Shown one piece after another: positions 52,998-62,526 of a stretch of 64,000 nt of DNA. Position numbers and translations under genes: made by a program. Location of the stretch: assembly GCF_000419685.1 (NCBI RefSeq), contig NZ_ATTM01000006.1:124001-188000 (forward strand), written 5' to 3'. The notes beneath the pieces were generated by a model. That model searched no databases. It had not been told where the DNA came from and saw nothing but the letters and a program-made list of their open reading frames with translations. Source of the stretch: Flavobacterium antarcticum DSM 19726 (GTDB lineage: Bacteria; Bacteroidota; Bacteroidia; Flavobacteriales; Flavobacteriaceae). The stretch's first letter is position 1, and the number at the start of each line of letters is the position of its first letter.

Positions 52998-55853
52998 TTG
53001 AATAATACCCAATTATCTCGTTCAAGAGTGCTCTCAAAATCAATAACAAGCCCAACGGTTACTGCCGTTTCTTTGGCTATTGTGTTAATTGGCTTATCCG
53101 CGTTTTTTATTAATTTGAGGTATGAGTATGCAAAACAACGACACGAATTAGAAATGTCGAATTTGCTAAATTCAGTTCATAAAAATTTAGAGCAAACCCT
53201 CAAAGCTTCGTACAACAGTAATCTGGCATTGGGAATGACCATAAACGACAATGGAATTCCAGAAAACTTTGAAAGTGTGGCCGCTGATATCATTCAATTA
53301 AATCCCATAATTGACATCATTGAGCTCGTACCAAATGGCGTAATCAAATATGTCTATCCCACGAAGAACAACGAAAAAGCGATTGATTATGATATTCTAA
53401 AAAATCCCGCGATTGCATCTGAAGCCAAACGAGCTATTGAAAGAAAGGCAGTATACTTTGCTGGTCCTTTTGAATTAAAGCAAGGCGGATTAGCGGTTGC
53501 TGGAAGATATCCCATTTACATCAAGGGAAAATTTTGGGGTTTTTCTGCGGTACTGATTCACTTTGATAATTTGATTGCCACAACCGGTATTTACGATTCG
53601 ACAAACCCCAATTACTACTTTCAATTTTCTAAAGTTAACCAAGAAACCAATGAAGAGCAATTTTTCTTAAGTCAGTCAAGCGATTTAACGGATAAAGTGT
53701 ATCAAAAAGTATTTATTCCCGATGGCGACTGGAATTTATATGTTGTTGAAAAGCAAAGTAGTAAATATTATATTTCTGAATTATTTCCCTACCTCATACT
53801 TTGTTTATTGATTTGCTTACTCTTTCCGTTTTTTATATTTCTTATTTTAAAGAAACCGCGGGATTTGGCAGTTTTAAATTCAATTCAAGCAGAACGAATT
53901 CAGCAATCTGATGCAAAATTTCAGGTGATTTTTAACAAGACTTCCATTGCAATTGCACAAATAAATCACAGTGATCAGCGGTTTGTAGAAGTTAATCCAC
54001 AGTTATGTTCATTGCTTTCCGCCTCAACTTCCAAACTAATCGGAAGGTCTTTTTATGAATTTGTTCATCCGGACGACTTAACGAAATTCAGTACGTATTT
54101 AAACACTACAAATTCAATTGTTGTCAAAAATATTTCCATTAGTGTACGATTGAAAACTAGTATGGGCAACTACATTTGGGCACAAATTGTTCCTTCTCAT
54201 TTGCAAGACGAAGTTGGAGGTAGTAAGACCATTCTACTTGCTATCGAAAATATTTCAGAACGAAAAGAAGCACAAGAGCAGCTAATTCAAAGCGAATTGC
54301 AATTTAAAAGTTTATTTCAGGAGTCGCCAATTCCCTTGTGGGAAGAAGATGGGTCTGTTGTAAAAGAGTACTTTTTGAAATTAGATTTAATGCATAAAGA
54401 CCGAAATTATGTGAAGCAATTTCTCGAAACAAATTCGGAAATTTTGTTTGAAATAATTTCAAAAATCAAAGTGCTTAGTGTGAATGAAGAGTGTTTGAAC
54501 CTCTATCAGGCTAAAGATAAAAATGAGCTCATTGAGATTTACAATAGTACTATGAAAATATCTCCAACAAAAGCCATTATAGAAATGCTTGTTGATATTA
54601 GTCAAGGACTTAAAAAAGGAAATGCACAAGGAATTGTTATTTTTCCAACTGGTAGAGAAATAACGATCGCAATAACCTGGAACATTGTCGCAGGTTATGA
54701 AGAAAGTTTTAGTCGTTTTATCATTTCTACGGAGGACATTACTAATGCCATAAAAACACAAAAAATAATCGTTGAATCTGAAAAAAAATTACAATCGATA
54801 ATCAACTCAATTGAAGGAATTGTTTGGGAATATGACGATGCAACAAAGCGATATCAATTTGTCAGTGCACAAGCAGAACATCTTTTAGGTTATAAGGCAG
54901 AGGAATGGTTGACTGTTAATCATTTTTGGGAAAGCCACATTCACCCCGATGATTTTAAATGGGTGACAGAATATTGCGAAGAAAAAAGCAAACAAGAAAA
55001 TTCATTCAGTGTTGAATACCGAATGGTTGCGAAAAATGGCACAATCGTTTGGTTTAGAGATATTATAAATGTTTATTTTGAGGAAGGTGGTAAAATTGTT
55101 TTAAGAGGTATTATGATCGACATCTCCTTGATCAAAGAAAACGAAAGCGACTTAAAGCAATCGTTAGGAATGGTGACAGAACAGAATAAGCGTCTAATGA
55201 ACTTTTCATATATCGTGTCACATAATTTACGTTCGCACACAAGTAACATTCAATCCTTAGCGACCTTAATTAAAGAATCAGACGACGACGAAGAACGGCA
55301 AAAATTAATTCAACTTGTTGGGACTGTTTCTAACGACTTGAATGAAACCATCATTAATCTAAATGAGGTCATAAACATTCGCAAAAATGTGAACCTCAAT
55401 ATTGAAAGCTTAGTATTAGTTGACTTCGTCTTGAAAACGTTAGACGTTATTAGCGAAGAAATTAGACAAAAAAACATTAAAATAATTGGAGTCATTTCAC
55501 CAAAAGTAACGGTTCTCTACAACAGAGCCTATTTGCAAAGTATCTTAATCAACATTATTTCTAATGCGGTCCGATACAGCAATAATCGAAATGAAAACCG
55601 GTACATAAAATTTAAATTCTACGAAGAAAATGAATTTTCTGTTCTAGAAATTGAGGACAACGGAATTGGAATTAACATGAACCGCCACCGAGATAAAGTT
55701 TTTGGCTTATATAAAACGTTCAGCAACAATAAAGATGCAAAAGGAATTGGGCTATTTATAACTAAAAATCAAGTGGAAGCTATGGGTGGCAAAATTGAAA
55801 TGAGTAGCGAATTACACAAAGGAACCGCTGTTAGAATCTATTTTAAAAATTAA
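52998..55853 (+). CDS. CHASE-PAS sensor histidine kinase (TTG start)
   Basis: No in-frame ATG exists before residue 50, and the membrane helix at about 20-42 requires the upstream start, so I accept the TTG at 52998. The 951-residue protein has a periplasmic CHASE-type domain (about 45-250: ILKNPAIASEAKRAIERKAV, GGLAVAGRYPIY), a second membrane helix (about 255-283), PAS modules (about 310-430 and 590-720) with a divergent PAS-like stretch between, and a HisKA/HATPase core with His742 in SYIVSHNLRSHTSNI, N box ISNAVRYS, and EDNGIGIN and KGIGLFI motifs. No response regulator adjoins it. Its stop overlaps that of the convergent DUF1801 gene. Confidence 0.92.
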   Translation: MNNTQLSRSRVLSKSITSPTVTAVSLAIVLIGLSAFFINLRYEYAKQRHELEMSNLLNSVHKNLEQTLKASYNSNLALGMTINDNGIPENFESVAADIIQLNPIIDIIELVPNGVIKYVYPTKNNEKAIDYDILKNPAIASEAKRAIERKAVYFAGPFELKQGGLAVAGRYPIYIKGKFWGFSAVLIHFDNLIATTGIYDSTNPNYYFQFSKVNQETNEEQFFLSQSSDLTDKVYQKVFIPDGDWNLYVVEKQSSKYYISELFPYLILCLLICLLFPFFIFLILKKPRDLAVLNSIQAERIQQSDAKFQVIFNKTSIAIAQINHSDQRFVEVNPQLCSLLSASTSKLIGRSFYEFVHPDDLTKFSTYLNTTNSIVVKNISISVRLKTSMGNYIWAQIVPSHLQDEVGGSKTILLAIENISERKEAQEQLIQSELQFKSLFQESPIPLWEEDGSVVKEYFLKLDLMHKDRNYVKQFLETNSEILFEIISKIKVLSVNEECLNLYQAKDKNELIEIYNSTMKISPTKAIIEMLVDISQGLKKGNAQGIVIFPTGREITIAITWNIVAGYEESFSRFIISTEDITNAIKTQKIIVESEKKLQSIINSIEGIVWEYDDATKRYQFVSAQAEHLLGYKAEEWLTVNHFWESHIHPDDFKWVTEYCEEKSKQENSFSVEYRMVAKNGTIVWFRDIINVYFEEGGKIVLRGIMIDISLIKENESDLKQSLGMVTEQNKRLMNFSYIVSHNLRSHTSNIQSLATLIKESDDDEERQKLIQLVGTVSNDLNETIINLNEVINIRKNVNLNIESLVLVDFVLKTLDVISEEIRQKNIKIIGVISPKVTVLYNRAYLQSILINIISNAVRYSNNRNENRYIKFKFYEENEFSVLEIEDNGIGINMNRHRDKVFGLYKTFSNNKDAKGIGLFITKNQVEAMGGKIEMSSELHKGTAVRIYFKN

Positions 55854-56305
55854 TTCTTATACGCTTTTTCGTACGTCGAAATCCATTCTGAAGCGGACAT
55901 TTTCGAACACAATTCTCCTATTAATAAATAAGGTATTTGATCAAGTTTCTTAAATCGAATGCAACTTTTACCCATATCCAACTTTGCTTTACAATGTTTT
56001 GGATATTCATTTTGAAACCATTCTTGAAGAGAAGGATTTGCATAAATTCCCATGTGGTATAAATTGATGGAATTTTTCTGTGCAGCAATACTCATAAATG
56101 GCAACGGAAGCTTGGGATTACAATGGTAACCCGAAGGATAAATAGAATGCGGCACCACAAATCCGACCATTCCATAAGACATTTCTTCACTGAAACCGGA
56201 AGGCAAACTTTTTAAAATTACACTTCGCAATTGCATAAAATGTTCTTTTTTTTCTGTTGAAATTGCCTCGATATAATTTTGAATTTCTTTTTCTTTTGCT
56301 AACAT
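55850..56305 (-). CDS. DUF1801-family protein
   Basis: The 151-residue protein matches the DUF1801 (YdhG-like) pattern: QLRSVILKSLPSGFSEEMSYGMVGF, PFMSIAAQKNSINLYHMGIY and GKSCIRFKKLDQIP near the end. Members are small alpha/beta proteins of unknown role, some annotated as iron chaperone-like. Its stop codon overlaps the stop of the kinase on the other strand by 3 bp. Confidence 0.87.
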   Translation of the reverse strand: MLAKEKEIQNYIEAISTEKKEHFMQLRSVILKSLPSGFSEEMSYGMVGFVVPHSIYPSGYHCNPKLPLPFMSIAAQKNSINLYHMGIYANPSLQEWFQNEYPKHCKAKLDMGKSCIRFKKLDQIPYLLIGELCSKMSASEWISTYEKAYKN

Positions 56306-56315
56306 ACTCTGATAG

Positions 56316-56753
56316 TTAAACGCGGCTGTGATCAGGAAACCAATTTACAATACTTTTTTTAATGGCAGTTCCATTTAGTTTTTCAGCAACAGCTTTTTGA
56401 ACTAATAATGGCAATTCTTCATCAGGTGCAAATCGAAGTGCAAAAATCTGACCGTCATTTAACAAGTTCTCCATAGGTTCAAAACGAGTTCCCGTGATCA
56501 CGAAATAACGGTATCTCAATTCTAAACGCACAATTCTATTTTGCAAAACCAAGGCATAATGTTGGCGAAGCATAAAAGCTAACCAACCGATTACAAAAAC
56601 GATTATACTCATAAAAATCCACAACGATCGATTCAGTTCGTCCATTACGGCACTGCGAATTGCAAACGCCAAAAGGAACATAATCACCGGATAAAAAACA
56701 AAATGATGTGGTGGATAAAAGCGAATGTGATTTTTATAATTTTGAATAGCCAT
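56316..56753 (-). CDS. Small membrane protein (DUF6526-like)
   Basis: The 145-residue protein starts AIQNYKNHIRFYPPHHFVFY, followed by two membrane helices (about 20-33 and 46-62) and a cytoplasmic part with VRLELRYRYFVITGTRF and NDGQIFALRFAPDEELPLLVQKAV. This arrangement fits a small flavobacterial family, DUF6526 as I recall it. Function unknown. It starts 10 bp upstream of the DUF1801 gene, and the two are likely cotranscribed. Confidence 0.72.
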   Translation of the reverse strand: MAIQNYKNHIRFYPPHHFVFYPVIMFLLAFAIRSAVMDELNRSLWIFMSIIVFVIGWLAFMLRQHYALVLQNRIVRLELRYRYFVITGTRFEPMENLLNDGQIFALRFAPDEELPLLVQKAVAEKLNGTAIKKSIVNWFPDHSRV

Positions 56754-56978
56754 ACTTATTTGATTTTGAATTGAAATTTCTACTGTAAAAATAGCTTTAT
56801 TTTTTTGCTTTGAATTCCATGCTGCAAAAAATAATAGAAATTCTAAAAACAGTGGCAGAAAATAAATATTCGCTACGCTTAAAAATTTACAAATTGTTAA
56901 ACGTTTTTATTTATTACTTTTAAAGTCTTACTAAGCAATTTCTCAAAATCTTAAATTGGACCTTTAAATTAAAACAGT

Positions 56979-57746
56979 ATGAAAGTAACAATCATCTTAG
57001 TCCTTACACTTTTCACAATGCAATTTACCCAAGCTCAATTAAATCCAGTCTCTTACTCAGATGGAAATCAAAAATTAAATGGTTTTGGAATTCAACCAAA
57101 AGTATCTTCAACAAACAAACCAGGAATTTTAATTCTACCCGCTTGGAAAGGAATTGATTCCCATTCAAAAGACGTGGCTCAACAATTATCCGACTTAAAT
57201 TACACGGCTTTCATTGCCGATATTTATGGTGAAGGCAATTATCCTACGAACACGCAAGAAGCAGGAAAACAAGCAGGGTACTATAAAACCAACTTTTTAG
57301 AGTACCAAAAAAGAATCAGTTTGGCACTGGCCCAATTAATAAAATTAGGCGCGAATCCCGATAACATAGTAGTTATAGGTTATTGTTTCGGCGGAACTGG
57401 CGTTTTAGAAGCAGCACGTTCTAACATGAATTTTAAAGGAGTCGTTTCTTTCCACGGCGGTTTAGAAAAAGACGTGACGCGATTTATAACTCCCATAAAT
57501 ACTAAAGTTTTAGTCCTTCACGGTGCCGATGATCCATATGTTTCTCAGCAATCAATTATTGATTTTCAAAATGAAATGCGTAATGCAAAAGCAGATTGGC
57601 AAATGATTTATTACGCAAATGCAGTGCACGCTTTTACCGAAATTGGCGCTGGAACCGATAATTCAAAAGGTGCGGCTTACAATGAAAAAGCAGACAAGCG
57701 TTCTTGGGAACACATGAAATTATTTTTAAATGCTGTTTTGAACTAA
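56979..57746 (+). CDS. Secreted dienelactone-hydrolase-family protein
   Basis: The 255-residue protein has a signal peptide (KVTIILVLTLFTMQFTQAQ), so it is probably periplasmic. The alpha/beta hydrolase core has the nucleophile Cys136 in G-Y-C-F-G-G, the Asp184/185 pair in HGADDPYVS and His217 in NAVHAFTE, the DLH triad. DLH proteins open lactones or act on carboxyl esters. Neighbouring genes give no hint of the substrate. Confidence 0.9.
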   Translation: MKVTIILVLTLFTMQFTQAQLNPVSYSDGNQKLNGFGIQPKVSSTNKPGILILPAWKGIDSHSKDVAQQLSDLNYTAFIADIYGEGNYPTNTQEAGKQAGYYKTNFLEYQKRISLALAQLIKLGANPDNIVVIGYCFGGTGVLEAARSNMNFKGVVSFHGGLEKDVTRFITPINTKVLVLHGADDPYVSQQSIIDFQNEMRNAKADWQMIYYANAVHAFTEIGAGTDNSKGAAYNEKADKRSWEHMKLFLNAVLN

Positions 57747-57807
57747 TGTGTTAATTGATTAATAATTTTTGTAGTTTTAAGCACTTTATATTAATGATTA
57801 ACATTTC

Positions 57808-58869
57808 ATGGGAAAAAGCCACATCAGAAAAGATAAAACGTGTTTAAATTGCCATCATGTTGTTGAAAAACGATTTTGTGGAAATTGTGGCCAAGAAAAT
57901 ATTGAAACGCGAAAAACATTTCACCACTTATTTGTGCACTTTTTTGAGGATTTGACCCATTATGAAAATGCATTTTGGAAAACGATTCGCAACCTATTAT
58001 TTAAACCATCTTCACTCTCCACGGAATATTTATCCGGAAAGAGGATGTCTTACTTGGCTCCCGTTCGACTGTATATTTTTATAAGTTTTATAACTTTTCT
58101 TTTAATAGCGATTCTTCCGTCAAAACCTGAAATAGTCAAAGCAAATGTTTCCGATAAAGTAATCGACACAATTGTAATTTCAGATCAAACACTGAAAGAT
58201 CAAGAACAACTCAAAAAATTATTACAAAAAAGTGGTTTAAGTAAAACCGAAAAAAAAGTAATTGAAGCTAAAATTTTTAAAAATTTTGGCACCACAAAAT
58301 CCACTTTAACGATTGGATTTAAATCGGTGGAAGAGTTTGATTCTATTCATAAGTACGGGAACGAAAAGGATAAAGTGCCTGTTATTTTTCGCAAATATTT
58401 ACGAAAATCCATAGAGAACAGTGAGAAATTCACACTTGAAGAAATGAAAGAAAAATTAAGCGAGTCCATCTTGCATAATTTTCCAAAAGTTCTACTTATT
58501 TACATGCCTATTTTCGCATTTTTTCTGTGGCTGCTGCACAATAAGAAAAAGTGGTATTATTTTGATCACGGTATTTTTACTTTGCATTATTTTTCCTTTC
58601 TGCTATTAATTTCACTGCTTCTATTCTTACTAAGAACAATTTTTGATGTTTTTGGCTCAAATGAGGTACTGTCATTTATTCATTCGGCAATTACCGTTCT
58701 TGCGGTAGGTTGGATGATTTACTATTTTTTTCCCGCACACCATCGGTTTTATGGTAACTCTCGATTCGTGTCATTTGTTAAAAGCATCGTGCTGCTTTTC
58801 ATAAATTTAATAATAATGACCGTTTTATTTCTATCCTTATTTATATACAGCTATATAACTTTACATTAA
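57808..58869 (+). CDS. DUF3667-family membrane protein with N-terminal zinc ribbon
   Basis: The 353-residue protein opens with a zinc ribbon (Cys12, Cys15, Cys24, Cys27: CLNC...FCGNCG), followed by FHHLFVHFFEDLTHYENAFW and TEYLSGKRMSYLAPVRLY, the DUF3667 hallmark. The membrane part has about five helices (one near 88-108, four after 225), with a long soluble segment between. Function unknown. The M28 gene starts one base after its stop codon. Confidence 0.9.
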   Translation: MGKSHIRKDKTCLNCHHVVEKRFCGNCGQENIETRKTFHHLFVHFFEDLTHYENAFWKTIRNLLFKPSSLSTEYLSGKRMSYLAPVRLYIFISFITFLLIAILPSKPEIVKANVSDKVIDTIVISDQTLKDQEQLKKLLQKSGLSKTEKKVIEAKIFKNFGTTKSTLTIGFKSVEEFDSIHKYGNEKDKVPVIFRKYLRKSIENSEKFTLEEMKEKLSESILHNFPKVLLIYMPIFAFFLWLLHNKKKWYYFDHGIFTLHYFSFLLLISLLLFLLRTIFDVFGSNEVLSFIHSAITVLAVGWMIYYFFPAHHRFYGNSRFVSFVKSIVLLFINLIIMTVLFLSLFIYSYITLH

Positions 58870-58870
58870 A

Positions 58871-59905
58871 ATGAAGAAAATTATATTTTTAATTGGTACT
58901 ACACTACTGTTTGCTTGTGGCCAACCAAAATCACAGCCCACACAAGTTAAAACGAGTACAACCGTCGACTTGACAAAATACCTCAATACCATTACTTCAG
59001 CAGAATTAGAAAAACACCTTTATATTGTCGCTGCAGATTCGATGCAAGGCCGCGATACAGGAAGCGAAGGTCAGAAAAAAGCAGGTCGCTATTTAATTGC
59101 CGAATATGAAAAAATGGAGATTTCTTTTCCAAAAGGAGCTTCTTCTTTTTACCAAAAAGTCCCTGCTGCATTTATGAAACGAAGTTACAGCCCAACACCT
59201 AGTGACTCTGAAAACATTTGGACCTTTATTGAAGGAAGTGAAAAGCCGGAAGAAATTTTGGTCATTTCAGCCCATTATGACCACGTGGGAACAAAAAACG
59301 GCGAAATCTATAATGGTGCGGACGACGACGGTTCAGGAACGGTTGCTTTACTGGAAATCGCTCAAGCATTTAAGAAAGCAAAAGACGATGGCTTTGGGCC
59401 AAAACGTTCCATCTTGTTTTTACACGTTACCGCTGAAGAAAAGGGTTTGCACGGTTCGCGGTATTATTCTGAGAATCCTTTGTTTCCCTTAAAAAATACG
59501 ATTGCTAATATAAATATTGACATGATCGGACGCCGTGATTTGTTGCATAAAGAAACAAACAACTATGTTTATGTAATTGGCTCAGATCGATTATCCAGTG
59601 ATTTACACAAAATTAACGAAGAGGCTAACGCCAAGTTTACTAAATTAGACCTTGATTATAAATACAACGACAAGAACGATCCAGAGCGAATTTACTACCG
59701 TTCCGATCATTACAATTTTGCGAAAAATGGAATTCCTTCCATTTTCTATTTCAACGGAACGCACGATGATTACCACTTACCAGGCGATACGCCAGATAAA
59801 ATTGAGTACGATGCTTTAGCAAAAAGAGCACAACTTGCTTTTGCGACCGCGTGGGAATTAGCCAATAGAGTAGAACGACCTGTGGTCGATAAAGATGGAA
59901 AATAA
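58871..59905 (+). CDS. M28-family zinc aminopeptidase-like lipoprotein
   Basis: The 344-residue protein has a lipoprotein signal (GTTLLFAC, Cys16). The M28 zinc-ligand motifs are present in order: SAHYDHVG, NGADDDGSGT, TAEEKGLHGS, NIDMIGR and DHYNFAKNGIP followed by FNGTHDDYH. Two co-catalytic zinc ions are expected. It is likely a periplasmic or surface aminopeptidase. It follows the DUF3667 gene with a single-base gap, so the pair is one transcript. A terminator follows. Confidence 0.93.
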   Translation: MKKIIFLIGTTLLFACGQPKSQPTQVKTSTTVDLTKYLNTITSAELEKHLYIVAADSMQGRDTGSEGQKKAGRYLIAEYEKMEISFPKGASSFYQKVPAAFMKRSYSPTPSDSENIWTFIEGSEKPEEILVISAHYDHVGTKNGEIYNGADDDGSGTVALLEIAQAFKKAKDDGFGPKRSILFLHVTAEEKGLHGSRYYSENPLFPLKNTIANINIDMIGRRDLLHKETNNYVYVIGSDRLSSDLHKINEEANAKFTKLDLDYKYNDKNDPERIYYRSDHYNFAKNGIPSIFYFNGTHDDYHLPGDTPDKIEYDALAKRAQLAFATAWELANRVERPVVDKDGK

Positions 59906-59925
59906 ATGCAATTGCATTCAAAGTG

Positions 59926-59955
59926 AAAACCAGTAAGCGATTACTGGTTTTTTTT
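59926..59955 (+). terminator. Terminator of the DUF3667-M28 operon
   Basis: AAAACCAGTAA (59926-59936) pairs with TTACTGGTTTT (59941-59951) around GCGA and is followed by TTTT. Confidence 0.85.
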
Positions 59956-60006
59956 ATGGTTTAATTCAAAACCTATATTAATTTAAATAAAGAGCAGGCA
60001 TAAAAA

Positions 60007-60030
60007 AAGCCTTAGATTTCTCTAAGGCTT
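60007..60030 (-). terminator. Terminator of the tRNA-His gene
   Basis: AAGCCTTAGA (60007-60016) pairs perfectly with TCTAAGGCTT (60021-60030) around TTTC. On the minus strand the stem is followed by a run of T. Confidence 0.85.
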
Positions 60031-60039
60031 CAAAAAATG

Positions 60040-60114
60040 GGTGAAAGACGGGGCTCGAACCCGCGACCCTCGGTACCACAAACCGATGCTCTAACCAACT
60101 GAGCTACAATCACC
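60040..60114 (-). tRNA. tRNA-His (anticodon GTG)
   Basis: The minus-strand cloverleaf has the D arm TAGCTCAGTTGGTTAGAGC, the anticodon stem TCGGT/ACCGA with loop TTGTGGT (anticodon GTG), and the T arm GCGGG-TTCGAGC-CCCGT. The extra 5' G (60114) can pair with C73, the His identity feature. The acceptor stem holds two adjacent T-T mismatches (5:68 and 6:67). No CCA is encoded. A terminator lies downstream. Confidence 0.92.
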
Positions 60115-60176
60115 ATGTTTATTCGAGTGCAAATATACTGCAAAACTTCATTCTTGCAAATCTTTTTTTCAAAAAA

Positions 60177-60893
60177 TTAGATCAAATCTGTTAAACTGTT
60201 GACCGCCAAATATCTTTCAACCGTAAATCCTTCGCCAAAATCAGTTCCAATCAATCTTCCGAGGTCTTGAGCCCGATAATTGACGCTTTCCAAGAAGTTT
60301 TTAGTAGCAATCGGTGTCACCGGTTCATTAGTATCGGGATTAAAAAACTGCGAATCATAAGCCATAATCGCCTCCACTTTCTTGTTCTCAAAACCAGTAA
60401 TATCGACTACAAAATCAGGTTTTAAATCCTTCCATTGAATGTAATGGTAAACCACTTTTGGTCGCCAAGCTTCTTGTGCTTGATCGTTGTGTTTGGTTTC
60501 AATTCTGCGTAAGCCTGATAAAAAGCAAGCATCAGAAACCAAGCTGCTTCCTTTTCCGTGGTCAATATGCCGGTCGTCAATAGCGTTACACAGAACGATT
60601 TCGGGTTGGTATTTCCGAATCATTTCAATAATTTGCAATTGATGTGCTTCATCATTCTTGAAAAAACCATCGCGCATTCTTAAATTTTCCCGAACGGAAA
60701 CGCCGAGGATCTTAGCCGCTTTTTCTGCTTCTTTATCTCGAATTTCAGCAGAACCACGTGTTCCTAATTCACCACGCGTTAAATCGACAATTCCTACTTT
60801 CTTTCCCAATTGTATTTCTTTGGCAATCGTTCCGCCACAACCTAATTCTACATCGTCTGGATGTGCACCAAAGGCTAAAATATCTAATTTCAT
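60177..60893 (-). CDS. bshB1: Bacillithiol biosynthesis deacetylase BshB1
   Basis: The 238-residue protein is a LmbE-like zinc deacetylase. The metal motif is G-A-H-P-D-D-V-E (His11, Asp14), and DDRHIDHG (His109, His112) gives the third ligand and the active site. It also carries LTRGELGTRGSAEIRDKEA and AYDSQFFNP, which are typical of BshB1 rather than mycothiol MshB. It removes acetyl from GlcNAc-malate in bacillithiol synthesis. bshA and bshC are not in this window. Confidence 0.93.
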   Translation of the reverse strand: MKLDILAFGAHPDDVELGCGGTIAKEIQLGKKVGIVDLTRGELGTRGSAEIRDKEAEKAAKILGVSVRENLRMRDGFFKNDEAHQLQIIEMIRKYQPEIVLCNAIDDRHIDHGKGSSLVSDACFLSGLRRIETKHNDQAQEAWRPKVVYHYIQWKDLKPDFVVDITGFENKKVEAIMAYDSQFFNPDTNEPVTPIATKNFLESVNYRAQDLGRLIGTDFGEGFTVERYLAVNSLTDLI

Positions 60894-61004
60894 AATATGT
60901 GTTTTATATAATGTCTAAAAGAGTAAAAAAACAATAAACAATCAAAAAAAGGTTTAGTTTTAAATTTATATCTATCGAATTTAAGTCGTATAACCACTCA
61001 ATAT

Positions 61005-61043
61005 TTTTATCTCTATGTCTCTATGTCTTTACGTCTTTCAATC
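61005..61043. repeat. Degenerate pyrimidine-rich short repeat at the 3' end of the isochorismate synthase gene
   Basis: CTCTATGT and TCTTTACG-like units repeat on the plus strand. On the minus strand this is a purine-rich string that overlaps the stop codon of the isochorismate synthase gene at 61038-61040. Confidence 0.5.
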
Positions 61044-62099
61044 TAAAATCCTCTTCATCGTCATTGCTTTATTCGCGGTTTCGAAATATTCTTTTTCCGG
61101 ATTGCTCTCTTTCGTGATTCCGCAACCTATGTATAAATGGATTTTACTTTGCTGTATTTCCATGCAACGCAAATTCACAAATAAATTCGAATCTTTATTT
61201 TCATTCTTCAATAAATTGCCATTTAATTCACCTAAAAAACCAGCGTAAAACTTCCGTTCGTATCCTTCATTTTTCAAAATAAAATCCTTCGCTACTTCTT
61301 TTGGAAGTCCGCAAACTGCTGGTGTTGGATGCAAGACTTTTAAAACTTTTTTCAAATCAAAATCCGATTTAAAAATGCCATTTATAGTTGTTTTTAAATG
61401 AACCACGTTTCCTGCTTGAAACGTAAAAGGCTGTGTTTGACGCAAAGATTGAGCTTCTGCTGCAAGTTTACCCAAAATAAAATCAGTCACAAATTGCTGT
61501 TCCTGCTTTTCCTTTTGTTGCCAAACCGCTTCCGAATTCGCATCGTATTTTTGTGTACCAGCTAAAGCAACCGTTTCAAATTTTGAATTTTCAACTTTCA
61601 ACAATTGTTCTGGAGTCGCACCGAACCACATTCCGACTTCAGGATGAAACCAGCAATACCGAAACGCGTTTGGATACGTTGAAAGCATATTTTGATACAC
61701 TTCTAAAAATGAAAAATTCTTTTGTTTTAAAGTTTCCTGCCGGGAAAGAACTACTTTTTCTAACACTTGTTCTTCAATTGCTTTGATTCCTTTTTGAACT
61801 AAGTTTTCAAAAGCTTCTTTTCCATCTTCTGAAATTTTTAATTCTTCTGTGTGAAATAAATTATCGCTTACTTCATACTTCTGATTCAAAATCTCGGATT
61901 CATTGTAAGGAAATATAATCGCTTGACTTCCCTTAAAATCGGCAAAGACAAATCCTTTTTCAGATAAATCGGTACTTTCGTACAAATTAATATTCTGCTG
62001 AAATATACCAATTACTTGAGTAGAATTTGGCTTTGCATAAAGTACAAAAGGCAAATTTTCTTTAAAATGACCGGCCGCTTTTTGAAAAATATTAAGCAT
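61038..62099 (-). CDS. menF: Isochorismate synthase (chorismate-binding enzyme)
   Basis: The 353-residue protein has the chorismate-binding fold: KVVLSRQETL, MWFGATPEQLL, VALAGTQKYD, HLKTTINGIF, PTPAVCGLPKEVAKDFI, GYERKFYAGFLGELN and the C-terminal LYIGCGITKESNPEKEY. These are the isochorismate synthase motifs, with the metal Glu and active-site Lys. It would make isochorismate for menaquinone. It overlaps the thioesterase gene by 8 bp, so translation is coupled; menD lies outside the window. EntC-type function for siderophores is possible but has no supporting neighbours. Confidence 0.88.
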   Translation of the reverse strand: MLNIFQKAAGHFKENLPFVLYAKPNSTQVIGIFQQNINLYESTDLSEKGFVFADFKGSQAIIFPYNESEILNQKYEVSDNLFHTEELKISEDGKEAFENLVQKGIKAIEEQVLEKVVLSRQETLKQKNFSFLEVYQNMLSTYPNAFRYCWFHPEVGMWFGATPEQLLKVENSKFETVALAGTQKYDANSEAVWQQKEKQEQQFVTDFILGKLAAEAQSLRQTQPFTFQAGNVVHLKTTINGIFKSDFDLKKVLKVLHPTPAVCGLPKEVAKDFILKNEGYERKFYAGFLGELNGNLLKNENKDSNLFVNLRCMEIQQSKIHLYIGCGITKESNPEKEYFETANKAMTMKRILD

Positions 62100-62526
62100 T
62101 TCGCTCGCGTTTTGGCAAAATCATGTTGGTCAATTTACAGATTGAAATCAAATTATCGTTCTCATCTGTGATTCTAATTTCCCACAAGTGAATGCTTCTG
62201 CCTTCGTGAATTATTTTAGCGGTTGCATAAACAATTCCATTTCGTTTGCTTTTTACATGATTCGCAGAAATTTCAATTCCACGAACTTCTTGCTTTTCAG
62301 GATTTATAAAAATCATTGAAGCCGCACTTCCAACGCTTTCTGCTAGCGCCACTGTCGCACCACCATGCAACAATCCCATCGGTTGATGCACTCTTGAATT
62401 CACAGGCATTTTAGCTTTTAGAAAATCAGGTCCTGCGTCAATATATTCAATTTCTAACGTTTCCATCAACGTGTTTTTGGAGAAATCCCGACACAATTTT
62501 AAAATTTGTTCTTTATCAAAACTCAT
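62092..62526 (-). CDS. PaaI-type hotdog thioesterase, possibly DHNA-CoA thioesterase
   Basis: I choose the ATG at 62526 because it opens MSFDKEQILKLCRDFS, the usual start of the family; the preceding 15 codons look non-coding. The 144-residue protein is a PaaI-type hotdog with HGGATVALAESVGSAAS, in which His54, Gly55-Gly56 and Glu63 form the active-site pattern. The coupled isochorismate synthase gene suggests the 1,4-dihydroxy-2-naphthoyl-CoA step of menaquinone synthesis, but that is inferred from context. Such genes are often annotated paaI. Confidence 0.83.
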   Translation of the reverse strand: MSFDKEQILKLCRDFSKNTLMETLEIEYIDAGPDFLKAKMPVNSRVHQPMGLLHGGATVALAESVGSAASMIFINPEKQEVRGIEISANHVKSKRNGIVYATAKIIHEGRSIHLWEIRITDENDNLISICKLTNMILPKRERNA

